The position numbers were made by a program, and so were the translations under genes. A stretch of DNA of 64,000 bases from Ilyonectria destructans (taxonomy: Eukaryota; Ascomycota; Sordariomycetes; Hypocreales; Nectriaceae), in NCBI GenBank assembly GCA_020740775.1, contig JAHEWK010000001.1, positions 7,316,001 through 7,380,000 of the forward strand, read 5' to 3'. The notes beneath the pieces were generated by a model. That model did no database searches. It was not told the DNA's origin and worked only from the letters and a program-made list of their open reading frames with translations. How positions within the stretch are numbered: the stretch's first letter is position 1; every line of letters starts with the position of its first letter. This document shows positions 21,346 to 31,700 of the stretch, piece by piece.

Positions 21346-23061
21346 ATGATGAAGGTTCTTTCTATGTTGACGCTGTTTGTTTATCTGAGTTTCCAATCGG
21401 CCGTCGCTGCACAAACTCGATCAGAGATTGACGATGTGGTGATTGTTGGTGGAGGAACGGCCGGACTTACCGTTGCTTATGAAATTGCTTCTCGTACGAA
21501 TCTCAGAGTGCGCGTTTTGGAAGCTGGAGATGATCCTACCACCCAAAATCCGGAGATCGAGGTGCCAATCAAGGAATTCGAGGTCTACAGCAACCCCATG
21601 TGGGAATGGGGCTTCGTGTCGACCCCCCAGAATCATGCCAGCAATGTTACCATTCCCCTGGCGAGATTCAAAGGACTCGGTGGATGCAGTCAACACAACG
21701 GGGAGGGATTTTGGCTGGGATCTCAATACACGTACGACAAATGGCCGAAAGGATTCAAGTACAGGGACTTTCATCAGGCGGTTCTGCAGGAGGAGGGATG
21801 TGTGAGCTTTGGGCTACCAAATCACGGGACGACTGGCCCTTTGCACACTTTACTTGATCCTCTTGATGCCATTGATCCATATTTGGTTGCATTCAAGGCT
21901 GCTGCACTGCAAGCAGGATATCGTTTCAATCCGGACGAAAACGCCCCGCTGGCTAAAGGCTACATGCCTCACGTTGTTACATACAAAGACGGGCGGAGGT
22001 TCGGTCCCTACGGCGTGTTCAAATCCGTCAGGGGCCGTCTTCCAAACTTGCGTGTCGACCTAAACACCACCGTCACTGGCCTGTTGTTCGGCGGTGGGAC
22101 CGACCAAGATGAAAAAAAAAGACTCAAAATCACGGGAGTGACGGCGGATCGCGTCGGTCGCGATGGATTCGAGAGCAACATTACATATCTGGCAAGGAAG
22201 GCGGTGGTCATGGCGGCTGGAGCATACCAGACTCCCCAAATCTTGATGGTGTCAGGTATTGGGCCCAAGGATATGCTACGCAACGCGGGTATCAACCTGA
22301 GGGTCGACCTGCCCGGTGTGGGAAAAGCCCTGAAAGACCATTACGCGGTTCCGTACATCATTAATAGCTTGCAAATTCCTCCGATGAACGACCCGGCCTT
22401 TTTCGCGGAGCAGGCCCAGCTTTACGCCGCTACCCAAACGGGCTATTTTGCGTGGTCGCCCGCCGATCATGCTGCCGTGACAGCATCAACCAATGGAAAT
22501 CAGCAAAACCCATTCGTACCAGTCGATGTGGTTATGGTGACATTTCCTTACACTTTCTTCCCCGGATTCAATGCCAACCAGATTCTCTCTTTGGTTGTTT
22601 TGACAAATCCAAGCAGCTCTGGTACAGTGACCGTGTCCAGTGGCAGCATCTACGATCCTCCAGTTATTGACCTTAACTACTTTTCTGACCCCCAAGACTT
22701 TGAGGTTTTGTATAAGGGAGTGGATCTGCTCAGGCAAATAGTTAAACAGCCTGCATTGTCACAGTGGTTTGGCTCAGAACTATTCCCAGACGGGGCGGAC
22801 AATACAACACTCAAGGCTCAGGTTTTCACAGCAGATCATCCAATGGGTACCTGCATGATTGGAGAGGACCACGAAACATTTGCTGTAGCTGACCATGATG
22901 CAGCTGTGTTTGGGACAAGCGGACTGTATATCGCAGATGCCTCTCTCATTCGAACTGTTGACGGTGCCACACCCAATGCCTCCATTCATGCCACGGTTAT
23001 ATTGGTAGCTAGGATTGTCGCTAACAAGTTGGTGTGCAAGTTTGCCAATGTCTGTTTGTAG
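21346..23061 (+). CDS. Secreted GMC-family FAD-dependent oxidoreductase (571 aa)
   Basis: Glucose-methanol-choline oxidoreductases oxidise alcohol groups using FAD. The FAD-binding Rossmann motif VIVGGGTAGLTVAYE lies at about residues 32-46 with an acidic end to strand 2 (VLEAG). The second GMC signature GAYQTPQILMVSGIGP starts at about 292. The catalytic His is in HPMGTC (about 498), and the C-terminal PNASIHATVILVARIVANK carries the second active-site region (about 543). The first signature is divergent (GLGGCSQHNG instead of the usual GGSS..N). I prefer the ATG at 21346 because it begins a clean signal peptide (MMKVLSMLTLFVYLSFQSAVAA). The frame opens upstream at 21253, but that start would bury the signal. 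NVT and NTT sequons fit secretion. The substrate is unknown; fungal relatives include aryl-alcohol, glucose and secondary-metabolite oxidases. No biosynthetic partner gene is adjacent. Confidence 0.92.
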   Translation: MMKVLSMLTLFVYLSFQSAVAAQTRSEIDDVVIVGGGTAGLTVAYEIASRTNLRVRVLEAGDDPTTQNPEIEVPIKEFEVYSNPMWEWGFVSTPQNHASNVTIPLARFKGLGGCSQHNGEGFWLGSQYTYDKWPKGFKYRDFHQAVLQEEGCVSFGLPNHGTTGPLHTLLDPLDAIDPYLVAFKAAALQAGYRFNPDENAPLAKGYMPHVVTYKDGRRFGPYGVFKSVRGRLPNLRVDLNTTVTGLLFGGGTDQDEKKRLKITGVTADRVGRDGFESNITYLARKAVVMAAGAYQTPQILMVSGIGPKDMLRNAGINLRVDLPGVGKALKDHYAVPYIINSLQIPPMNDPAFFAEQAQLYAATQTGYFAWSPADHAAVTASTNGNQQNPFVPVDVVMVTFPYTFFPGFNANQILSLVVLTNPSSSGTVTVSSGSIYDPPVIDLNYFSDPQDFEVLYKGVDLLRQIVKQPALSQWFGSELFPDGADNTTLKAQVFTADHPMGTCMIGEDHETFAVADHDAAVFGTSGLYIADASLIRTVDGATPNASIHATVILVARIVANKLVCKFANVCL

Positions 23062-23410
23062 CATGGTGGGCTAGTAAGGTACACAAATATATGAGGTTGA
23101 ATATAAAGGAATGATGCAAGTTTAAAAGGTTAGGAAGCCGTCTAACTAGCTTCGGTAAGCTGCTAGAGGACTTCTAGCCTACCATGGTTGAATCTGACAT
23201 CTCAGCATCAGGGTAAAGCTCAACTCCACGCTGCGCTCCAGGCTACCTGCTGATATCATTTTCGTTCTAGGGCCTTCGACTGCGAGTGCCCCGTCATCAA
23301 AAGAACGTCCGGGGTGCGGCGGAGCCGACTGTAGATTTGGCTCGTTACGGGCACTCAACCTGAAAGATTCCGCATAAGATAATTTACGGGGCTGGATGTA
23401 TGCCGTCTCG
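23062..23410. other. Intergenic gap, no gene seen
   Basis: About 350 bp between convergent gene ends. No feature was recognised. Confidence 0.5.
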
Positions 23411-23926
23411 CTACTCCTCTACCTTGAGACCTCGAAGAAGTAAGGTCACGGACCACTTCCGGGTAGGCTGCTCAATGATGAGATGCCTTAGACTCCGAGC
23501 ATCTCGGATTATGCCAGCCGCAATACCGGCTTGACTCTGGCAGCTCCGTTTGAGAGCTTCGACAAGGTCAGTAAGGTAGGCTGAGCCATCAACCCCGACG
23601 ACTTCGAGACTGATAGCTGCTTCCTGAAGCCGACGACATTGGCGATAGACCTCGGCAGCTCGGAGGTACATGCTGCGGAGAAGATTATTAGCTTGGGGGT
23701 CCCGCAGGGACGAAGACCCAAGAACACCATCGCCCCCGTCACCGCAATTCCTCAGTGCGACTTGCTCGTAGTATCCACCGAGGAACTTGGCAAAGAAGAC
23801 ACCTGACCAGCCGGGATTTTGGTACGCGAGGGCTGCTGCATTCTTGACAAACCTGTGGTCTACGGGGCCTTCAGCGAGCTGGATGACAGGCCGAGAGGGG
23901 CCGGTGCAATTGGTGGCGACAGACAT
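23411..23926 (-). CDS. Hypothetical protein (171 aa), family not recognised
   Basis: A single-exon frame with a good start context (A at -3, AGAATGTCT). The predicted protein is alpha-helical in character with a long middle segment (LLRSMYLRAAEVYRQCRRL and following) and no membrane helix or signal peptide. A competing smaller frame on the same strand (23509-23742) lacks any motif. It is the last plausible gene before the AT-rich block, where dispensable or decaying genes are common. Real expression is uncertain. Confidence 0.45.
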   Translation of the reverse strand: MSVATNCTGPSRPVIQLAEGPVDHRFVKNAAALAYQNPGWSGVFFAKFLGGYYEQVALRNCGDGGDGVLGSSSLRDPQANNLLRSMYLRAAEVYRQCRRLQEAAISLEVVGVDGSAYLTDLVEALKRSCQSQAGIAAGIIRDARSLRHLIIEQPTRKWSVTLLLRGLKVEE

Positions 23927-25090
23927 TCTGTTATACTGGGAGATAGCAGGATCAAGCTAAGATAATTGACGGAAATGGCTGACGTTCGATGATTGATGTT
24001 AAGGTACTTTGATCACGGCTAAGTCCTGCTTCCTGAGAGTCAATCAGGGTGGTTGATGGTCGTCTTTGTGTTCTACTGACAGCCGAAAACTTGGACCAGG
24101 TTCGATCAGCTGCAGAAATTGGCCATTTTCTCAGCCCTCGGCAGGAGCTGGCTCAACGGAAGCGTGGCAGAAAGCGCAAGGTACGGACTGTCCGTCAGAC
24201 TCGGCCGCTGCTCCCTCAAGGGTTGCCTCGACTCCAGGCCTCACATTACCCTCTTACATGAAGGCATCAAGTGTTTAGAAGTTTGCAAGTATCTCGTCAA
24301 AAACAAGCTCAATTGTCTGTTCCGAATGCCGGCGATACATACATGTATACACTAGTCTGAGATACAGAAACTGGATACCTTATGGATAGGTCTACAGAAT
24401 CGTAGAGTATCGCCCCTACTCGAGAGAGTCTCTTGCTGACTTGAGCAGCGCGGATCGTACGAGTCCTGGCAAAGAGATTTACCACACGAGACCTCGACTG
24501 AGGTGCAACATTTCCCCAATATGCTATCTCCACATGCTGCACCATTCGAGTCGACAGCCTAACACGGCCCTTCGGGAATTCTGATTTAACGCTAGATCGA
24601 AGAGTGCAATCCCAATGTCACCAACAATACGACCCCAAATTAATTCCGTTTGCCCGTTCTTCGTCTCCGCACCCGGCGGCCAATGAAACAATTATGTTGG
24701 CAATATTACGTTAAACATATAGGAGGCTTTCAAACGAACTGATTATACAGAAGTAAAGAGCTTCGAAAGGCTATTCAAACAAGATGGACCAAGCCTGCGA
24801 ACAGCCGTCCTATACTGTGATGGAGGTGCTGGAAAGCTCGAGAGGCTGACGGTGAGAGACCATATAATGCCTCGGAAAAGGAAGTATAGAATATCTCTTT
24901 CGCGTTGCCGAAGTATTTACAACGAGGCTCAGAACCTCGATTGGGTTTTGGTACTGCGCGGAAAACAAGAGTCTCACGAGGGTTTGCAATCTGATCAAGC
25001 CAGGATGTTGTTTGAGCTCGAATCCATTCTTGCTCCTGGAGGACAACTAGAGCCGGGCACAGTGAAAATTGTCCTGCCACTTGTTTAGCA
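23927..25090. other. Transition zone without a confident gene
   Basis: Base composition is still balanced, but only short overlapping frames on both strands exist (24049-24355, 24309-24545, 24775-25088). A few could be fragments of a decayed gene. None has a domain I can name. Confidence 0.4.
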
Positions 25091-25575
25091 ACTTCAATCT
25101 CTACAAATAGGCATTCTACACCCTATAATATGCCTTATATATAAAGCTATTAGGTGTTGTTAAATTGTGCAGTAATGCTGAGTGCACTTAATAAAAGGTA
25201 GTTATTATTATTCTAATTGTAATCATTCTTAATTTTAATAAATATAAAAGCCCTCTTTTATACTTTAATATAAGCTTAAATTCTATAAAGTTACTACTAT
25301 TTATAACTTCTTTTAGAGTTTATTATAGTATTAAAGTTATAAAGTTAAGAGGGAAATCTTAATTCTTCTAATAGCTAGTCTAGATAAATATAGTATATTT
25401 CTACTTATAGATTATTTTTAATTTAATATATAGAGTAAAAAGAATAGTAGAAGTTAGACTGAAGGTAGATCTTTTAAAAAAAAAGTGCAAGCTGTTATAA
25501 ATACTATTATTTTTCTTTTTTCTTTTTACTTTTTTTTTTACTTATTTATTTTACTCTTATCTTTAAAATCTATAA

Positions 25576-25954
25576 TATAACAGTTAAATTTAACTTAAGA
25601 GTATAGAGTAAGTTTAAATATAGAGTATATAATTTAATAGATTAAAATATTATAGTGAGTAATATAGATTACAGTCTGATAATAGTAGAATAATAAATTT
25701 AATATAATTAAGTATATTAATAGCTAATAAGGCTATCTCTATAAGAATACTAAATAAATATACTTATATACTATATATACTTATATAAATTTATTAAATA
25801 AGAGTAAATTTAATTTTATAGCTTATTATAGAAAAATAAGCTAGATATTTTAGCTTATTTATATAGATAAAACTTAGAGTTATATTATATAAAAAAGTAG
25901 GCATATTATAATTCTACTAATTATAACTATTTAATTTTAATTTAAGCTGTAATA
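25576..25954 (-). repeat. RIP-degraded LTR relic, minus orientation (possible solo LTR)
   Basis: Read on the minus strand it begins TATTACAGCTTAAATT and ends CTGTTATA, and matches the LTRs at 26717 and 50360 along its length, including AGCTATTAATATACTTA. The flanking pentamers (TATAA left, TAATA right) do not match, and no internal sequence of the family follows the 3' side, so it is a solo or truncated LTR. Confidence 0.75.
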
Positions 25955-26716
25955 TAATATTATTACAGCCTATATATACTTAGAGTAAGTAGCAGGCAGT
26001 TAGAACTAATAGTAATATAATATCTATAAATTTTAACTAACTATATATAGATTATAATACTAAGGATTATTATAATTCTAAATTATATAATTTAGTATAC
26101 TTATAATCCACTTAATATATAGATAATTAAGTAGTATATATTTCTAATAAGTAGCTACTTAGCTTTTAATATAATTTAATTATATTAATTATCTTAACTT
26201 ACTATATATTACTATATTTAACTATTACTAGATATAATATTTACTCAGTAAGTAATACTTTAATCTATCTGCTAATATAAACTTATAGTTTATTTATTAG
26301 TAACTAACTTCTTATTTACTCTATACTATATATATAGCAGTCTAGAGGATATAACTATTATATAAATCTATTTATTTTTATCTATTTTAGCCTAAAGTAA
26401 TATAGTATTAATTATATTTAGTATTATAAAATTCTACTAATAGTTAGCTATATTCTTTAGATTAAGCTTAAGCTATATATTTTTATTAATACTTTTTCTT
26501 TTTTTTCTTCTTTTTAATAATTATATAAATACCTTTAATTTCTTTTTAAGAAACTTTTTACTAAGTAGAAATCTAACTTAAAAGAAATACTAATATTATT
26601 AATATCTATCTTACTTTTAGTATTTAAAATACCTAATTTAAAGCTAAAGCCTACCTTAAAAGTATATTCTAATTAAAACTTAATATTAAATAACAGTCTA
26701 TTTTTTATATCTTCTT

Positions 26717-27111
26717 TATTACAGCTTAAGTTAAAACCAGGCAGTTATAACCAGTAAAACTATAATAGTATCTACTTTTTAGCCTTTCTATTAGCCTAAA
26801 GACCTATATATAATAGATTAATATTAGTACTCTACTTATAACTCTTATTAATAAGATTAATAGTTTTATTAATAAGCTTTATTAAGATACTATTAAAATT
26901 ATATAATATATTCAGTATATAAATATATCTATTTAGCACTTTTATAGAGATAGCCTTACTAGCTATTAATATACTTAATTATATTAAATTTACTATTCTA
27001 CTATTATCAGACTATAATCTATATTACTTACTATAATATTTTAATCTACTTAATTATAAATACTATACTTTAGATTTACTCTATACCCTTAAGTTAGATC
27101 TAACTGTTATA
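26717..27111 (+). repeat. 5' LTR of the RIP-degraded host element
   Basis: It starts TATTACAGC (from an original TG terminus) and ends CTGTTATA. It contains AGCTATTAA at 26961-26969, complementary to TTAATAGCT at 27114-27122 just after the LTR. Mutated throughout. Confidence 0.88.
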
Positions 27112-27650
27112 TATTAATAGCTTTTATTCAGTAAATTACTATATTAACTTAAGTAATATTCTAATTTAGTTATTATAGCTTTAGTAATTCTATTAATTAG
27201 TATTTTTACTTCCTCTAAGAGAAAAGATATTATATACTTAAAGACTCTAAAGGATAATAATAGTAATAATACTATAGGTAATAAGAAATCCTTTTTAAAT
27301 AAAGAAGAAATTAGTAAAGAATTTAAAAAACTTTATAAGGAAAATTTATAATTTTAGAAGAGAGTAGATACTTTAACTAATATAGCTAAAATTAATAAGA
27401 TATAAAATAATAAAAAATTCTAAGTTCTATATAATAAGATATAGAATCTTAATATAGCCTAAATAATTACTTTAAACTTAATACTATTAGTAACTATTAT
27501 AGTACTAAAAGAATATATTATTAACTTTATTAATAAGTAACTTTATATTTATACTGAATAAGCTTAGTATATAGAATAATTTAATAATTTTACTATTACT
27601 TTAAGTATCTTAAGATCTTATAATATTAATAAAATTATTAAATTACTCTA
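27112..27650 (+). pseudogene. 5' leader and N-terminal gag relic of the host element
   Basis: It follows the LTR, starts with the presumed primer site and ends at the CTCTA where element A inserted. No reading frame survives. By position it is the start of gag. Confidence 0.6.
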
Positions 27651-28029
27651 TGTAACGGTCGTGTTCTCTGGACTGCCGTATACGTGGTATAGGGTAGGCG
27701 AGAGACGGGTTGCTGGTGGATAAACCGTAGGTTTATGTTAGCAGATCGGTTAGGGCGTCACTTACTGGGTAAATGTTACGTCTGGTAATAGTCAAGCACC
27801 GTGATGCGTAGCGAGTCAAGGTGATTGAGGTAACCAAGTTGTATTGATAGCTGAGGTAGCTAAGAGTCTAGGAAAGTGCTAATGAACGTGTGTCTATATA
27901 CTAGAATGATAGGTGAGGCTCACGGGTGAGTCCTTTAGTACGGCGTGAGCCGCAGTGAGGTGTATTTGATTGGGGGAAATTTGTGGGGTGCACGTGACGC
28001 CAGGCGTCTACGCGGCACGGGTCGTAACA
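27651..28029 (-). repeat. 3' LTR of copy A, with a 63-bp internal deletion
   Basis: Compared with the other three 442-bp LTRs it lacks 63 bp between two copies of GAGGCTCACG. This removes five of seven GGCTCAC/GTGAGCC boxes. The termini are intact. Confidence 0.93.
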
Positions 28030-28214
28030 CGATGTCTCCCCTCCGTTGGTCCTTGTCCCCAAGGCCAGCTACCAGGCCTGTTTCAAATTTCCTTCGTGCG
28101 TTCGCACTTAGTCCTGTATTCCCCTCATGGTTTGCTGACGACATGTCTACAGCTAAATCCACGAGAAACCGAAAAGCGCAGGCAGTCTTGATTGCTACTA
28201 CGGGTTTCGTCGTC

Positions 28215-28736
28215 ATGCCTTGTTCCTACTGTTCGCCGCGGAACTTGAAGTGCGTAATGAAGGAGGGCCACTCGAAGTGTGCCGAGTGCACGCGTCGTGG
28301 TCGCCCTTGCGACGGTCAGGGCATCTCCCTGGTGGCAGGTGAGGCTGTTCCGGGTTGTCCTGGGGTTTTGTTCGTTCTGATTTGTGGTGTAGCGGATCGT
28401 CTGGCGCTCGAAAAACAGCGTCTGGAAGCTGCCGAGGAGGCTACCGAGGAGGAACTGATCCAGCTACAACAACAACTGAACGAGCGTCTTTCTCGTTTGA
28501 TGCGACTTCGTCGCCAGAAGCGACAGTTGGTCGAGAAGGGTACTCAGATGTTAAATCGTGGTCTCGCGTCCATGGACGAGTTGGACGAGACCGAACGGTT
28601 AGAGTCGGAGGCGGTGGTTTCTGCGCAGTCCGTCCTGGTGACGGACCTTATTGACTGGAACGCCGTAGGTTCTTCGTTTGACTTCTCGTCTGGCGTTATT
28701 GGTGAAGGTTCTTCGGAAGGCGTTGCGCATGGTTGA
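28215..28736 (+). CDS. Antisense accessory gene of copy A: Cys-rich (zinc-cluster-like) coiled-coil protein
   Basis: It is encoded on the strand opposite to gag-pol, between pol and the 3' LTR. The ATG at 28215 begins MPCSYC. A Cys array of the form C-x2-C-x6-C-x8-C-x2-C-x6-C follows (PCSYC...KCAECTRRGRPCDG), then a coiled coil with LEKQRLEAAEEATEEELIQ and LMRLRRQKRQLVEKG. A 54-nt in-frame intron (28339-28392, GTGAGG...GTAG) is likely; without it the protein is about 155 aa. The open frame continues upstream into the LTR (27945), but the MPCS start is preferred because the Cys array begins there. The gene ends 4 nt from the pol stop. Similar Cys-cluster/coiled-coil proteins are, from memory, common as orphan predictions in fungal repeat DNA. 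Function unknown; nucleic-acid binding is a guess. Confidence 0.7.
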   Translation: MPCSYCSPRNLKCVMKEGHSKCAECTRRGRPCDGQGISLVAGEAVPGCPGVLFVLICGVADRLALEKQRLEAAEEATEEELIQLQQQLNERLSRLMRLRRQKRQLVEKGTQMLNRGLASMDELDETERLESEAVVSAQSVLVTDLIDWNAVGSSFDFSSGVIGEGSSEGVAHG

Positions 28737-28740
28737 GGTC

Positions 28741-31700
28741 CTAGAATCTGTCCCAATGCATATTTCCTGGGGTACTTCTTCGTTTGAGGAAGTCCTTTAG
28801 TTTGGCTTGACAATGCGTGAGGTGTTCGTAGGGTTCCCATGTATCTTCTGAGGGGTCGCAGTCTTCCCATCTCACAAGATATTTCGTTTTGTTGTTTTCT
28901 CTTTTCATGTCGAGGATTGTTTTGACCGTGAATTCCTGGTCATTCTCGACTTCCGTTTCTTGATTGTTGTCCCATGTTTTGACGTGAATGGTGTCTGCTG
29001 CTGATTCGAGTAATGAAATGTGAACGATTGGATGGAGCTTGACCTTTGGTGGTAAGTCCAGTTTGTAGTTGTTTTCTGAGATTTTTTCCAAAATTTTGTA
29101 AGGTCCGATGAATTTGAAGTCCAATTTGTTGTTCGGCCTTTTTGTCTTGATGTTTTTTGTTGCGAGGTAAACCATGTCTCCTCTCTGGAAGATTGGTCCT
29201 TTCAATCTTTTCCTGTCGTAATATTTTTTCATTTGTTTTCTGACGAACTCCAGTTCCGTCTTCATTTCTTCGTGTAGCTGTCGTAGCTGGTCGGTGTTGA
29301 GGATTGCCTTAGCGTTCAAGGGTCCTTCTCGTGATGATCTGTAGGCGTCGGGGGTGAATCCGAAGTTGGCGTAAGCTGGTGTGAGCTTCGTTGTTCCTGA
29401 GGTGGATGTGTTGTAGGCCAGTTGCGCCGTAGGTAGCTTCTGGACCCAGTTGTCTTGCTCATAGTTGACGTAGCACCGTAGGTACTGTTCGACTATTTGG
29501 TTGAGTCTTTCCGTTTGTCCATCCACTTGTGGTCTCCAAGCTGTCGTGAGCTTGTGGTTCAATCCCATTTGGGCCATCAGTCCTTGCCAGAACTTGGATG
29601 CGAATGTTGTTCCTCTGTCGGAGACAATCTCCATTGGCAATCCGTGTATGCTGACGATGTTTCTTAAGAATACATAAGAAAGTTGTTCTGCGTCGGTAGA
29701 CTCTTGGTAGGGTAGGAAGTATGAGAACTTCGTAAGCCTATCCACGATGACGAATATGCTGTCGTAGAGTACTCCGGTTGTCGGGTCTTCAGATAGCGGG
29801 AGCTTGGTGATGTGGTCCATGGTGATGGATTCCCAAGGCCGTTGTGCTACTGGTAGTGGTTGTAACTGTCCATAAGGCTTGTGTCGTGGTGATTTTGACT
29901 TTTTGCACAAATCACATCCTTTGATGGTGTCTGAGACGGCTTTCTTCATTCGGGGGAATGAGTATGTTGTCCTGAGCCTCTCAAGGGTTCCGTTGATACC
30001 CTGGTGTCCGTGTACGGGATGTTCATGAACGTCCTGTACTAGTTGTTGTTGCAGTTCTTCGGGAACCTGCAATCGTTCCGTTCGTTCTTCCTCAGGTAGT
30101 GCGTCGTTGTACCCCTGGATTTCTTTTAGTAGTGGGTTGTCTGGTTCCACCGTGTGTGTCGCTGCGAGCGTTCTTCTGTCGAGCTCATCGACGAATCGTA
30201 CTTTCTTCGCCGGTTCTGGGGGCTGTTGGGGTCCCATTTCTCTTTCTTCACAGATGTCGCATCGTCCAAAGTCTGCTGGGTTGGTGATGAATCTCCAATG
30301 AAACCTAGTGTGTGCTTGGTTGAGTGTGAGTCCTTGTTTCTGGTAGTCCTTTATGCGTTCCTGGCCGAATTCAGGCATGCATTCTGGGGGTATGAAGGCT
30401 CGTTTCTCGTGGGTAGGTATTCCATGCTGGTAGTCATACTCGTGGGGGTGGATGGCGTCGTTGTTATTCTCGTGACGATGGTACCGTCGTATCTTGTTTC
30501 GCCATTCTTCGTTTGGGGTTTCTAGCAGGTCTTCGTGTGCTATTCCGAGTTTCTTGTTGCACTCTGGGCATGCTGTCCGTGGGTAGTCGTCGTTTTTGGG
30601 TATCATGTAGTTGCGATGGAATCTTTCGTGGGCTTGGCTTTTTGTGAGCCCCTTGCTTTGGTAGCATTCCATTCTGTCCTTCAGAAAACTAGGTACTAGT
30701 CTCCGAGGTATGAATACTTGTTTGTGGTACGTTGGTATCCCACAGTCGTAGTCGAATTCGTTAGGAAACACTTCATCGTTGTTGTCGTAGAATGAGTGTT
30801 CCTTGCGGATCTTCGTCTGCCATTTCTTGCTGGGCATTTCGTTCATGTCGTGCCATTTTTCCTTGTACTTGTGGATGTTGGCGATGTATCTCTGTTTGAG
30901 ATGTCCTTCCGGGGTCAGCTCAAGGAGTTGTTCGTTTTCCTTAGTGATGCCGGTGTCGAAGTCGGGTCGTCGGCTGATGGCGTCTGCTCTGCCATTTTCC
31001 GATCCTTTCTTGTGGATGATGACATAGTCAAATTCCGATAGGTATTCCGCGTAGCGAAGTTGCCTGCCACTGAGCTCTTGAGTGGTTGCAAAGTGTGAGA
31101 TGTTCTTGTGGTCGGTGTAGACCTTGATCTTATGCTTGCTCCCTAAGAGGTAGTGTCGGAATTCTTTGAATGAGTTGACTATTGCGAGGAATTCTTTGTC
31201 GTAGATGGGGTAGTTGAGCTCCGCTCCGTGGAGTTTGTGCGAGTAGAAGGCGATTGGGTGCAACTTCCCGTTGATGTCTCTCTGTCCTATTTGGGATCCC
31301 AGACCAAAATTAGAGGAGTCTGTCTCCAGCTCAACTTCTTTGTCGGGGTCGAACATGACTAAGACTGGTTCGCTGAGAATTGCCTTTTTGATGTCGTTAA
31401 AAGCCTTTTGCGCCTTGGTGTCCCATCTGAAATCCACTCCTTTCTTCGTGAGTTCTGTGAGGGCGTGTCCGATACTTCCGAAATCGCGAATGAACTTTCG
31501 GTAGTAGTTGGCGAATCCCAGGAAGCTCTGTACTTCCTTGACGTTTTCGGGTTTCGGCCAATCTTTGACAGCTTCGATTTTCTTGCGATCCATGCGGATC
31601 TCATTTGGACGGATGGTGTGTCCAAGGAAGTCCACTTCGTCCGTGTGGAACTTGCTCTTCTCCGGTTCAACGAGGAGGTTCGCGTCCTGTAGTTTCTTGA

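Noticed and set aside
24775..25088. Possible small genes on either strand (101 aa minus, 78 aa plus)
   Set aside because: They oppose each other over the same DNA, lack recognisable domains and abut the RIP block; no basis to prefer either.
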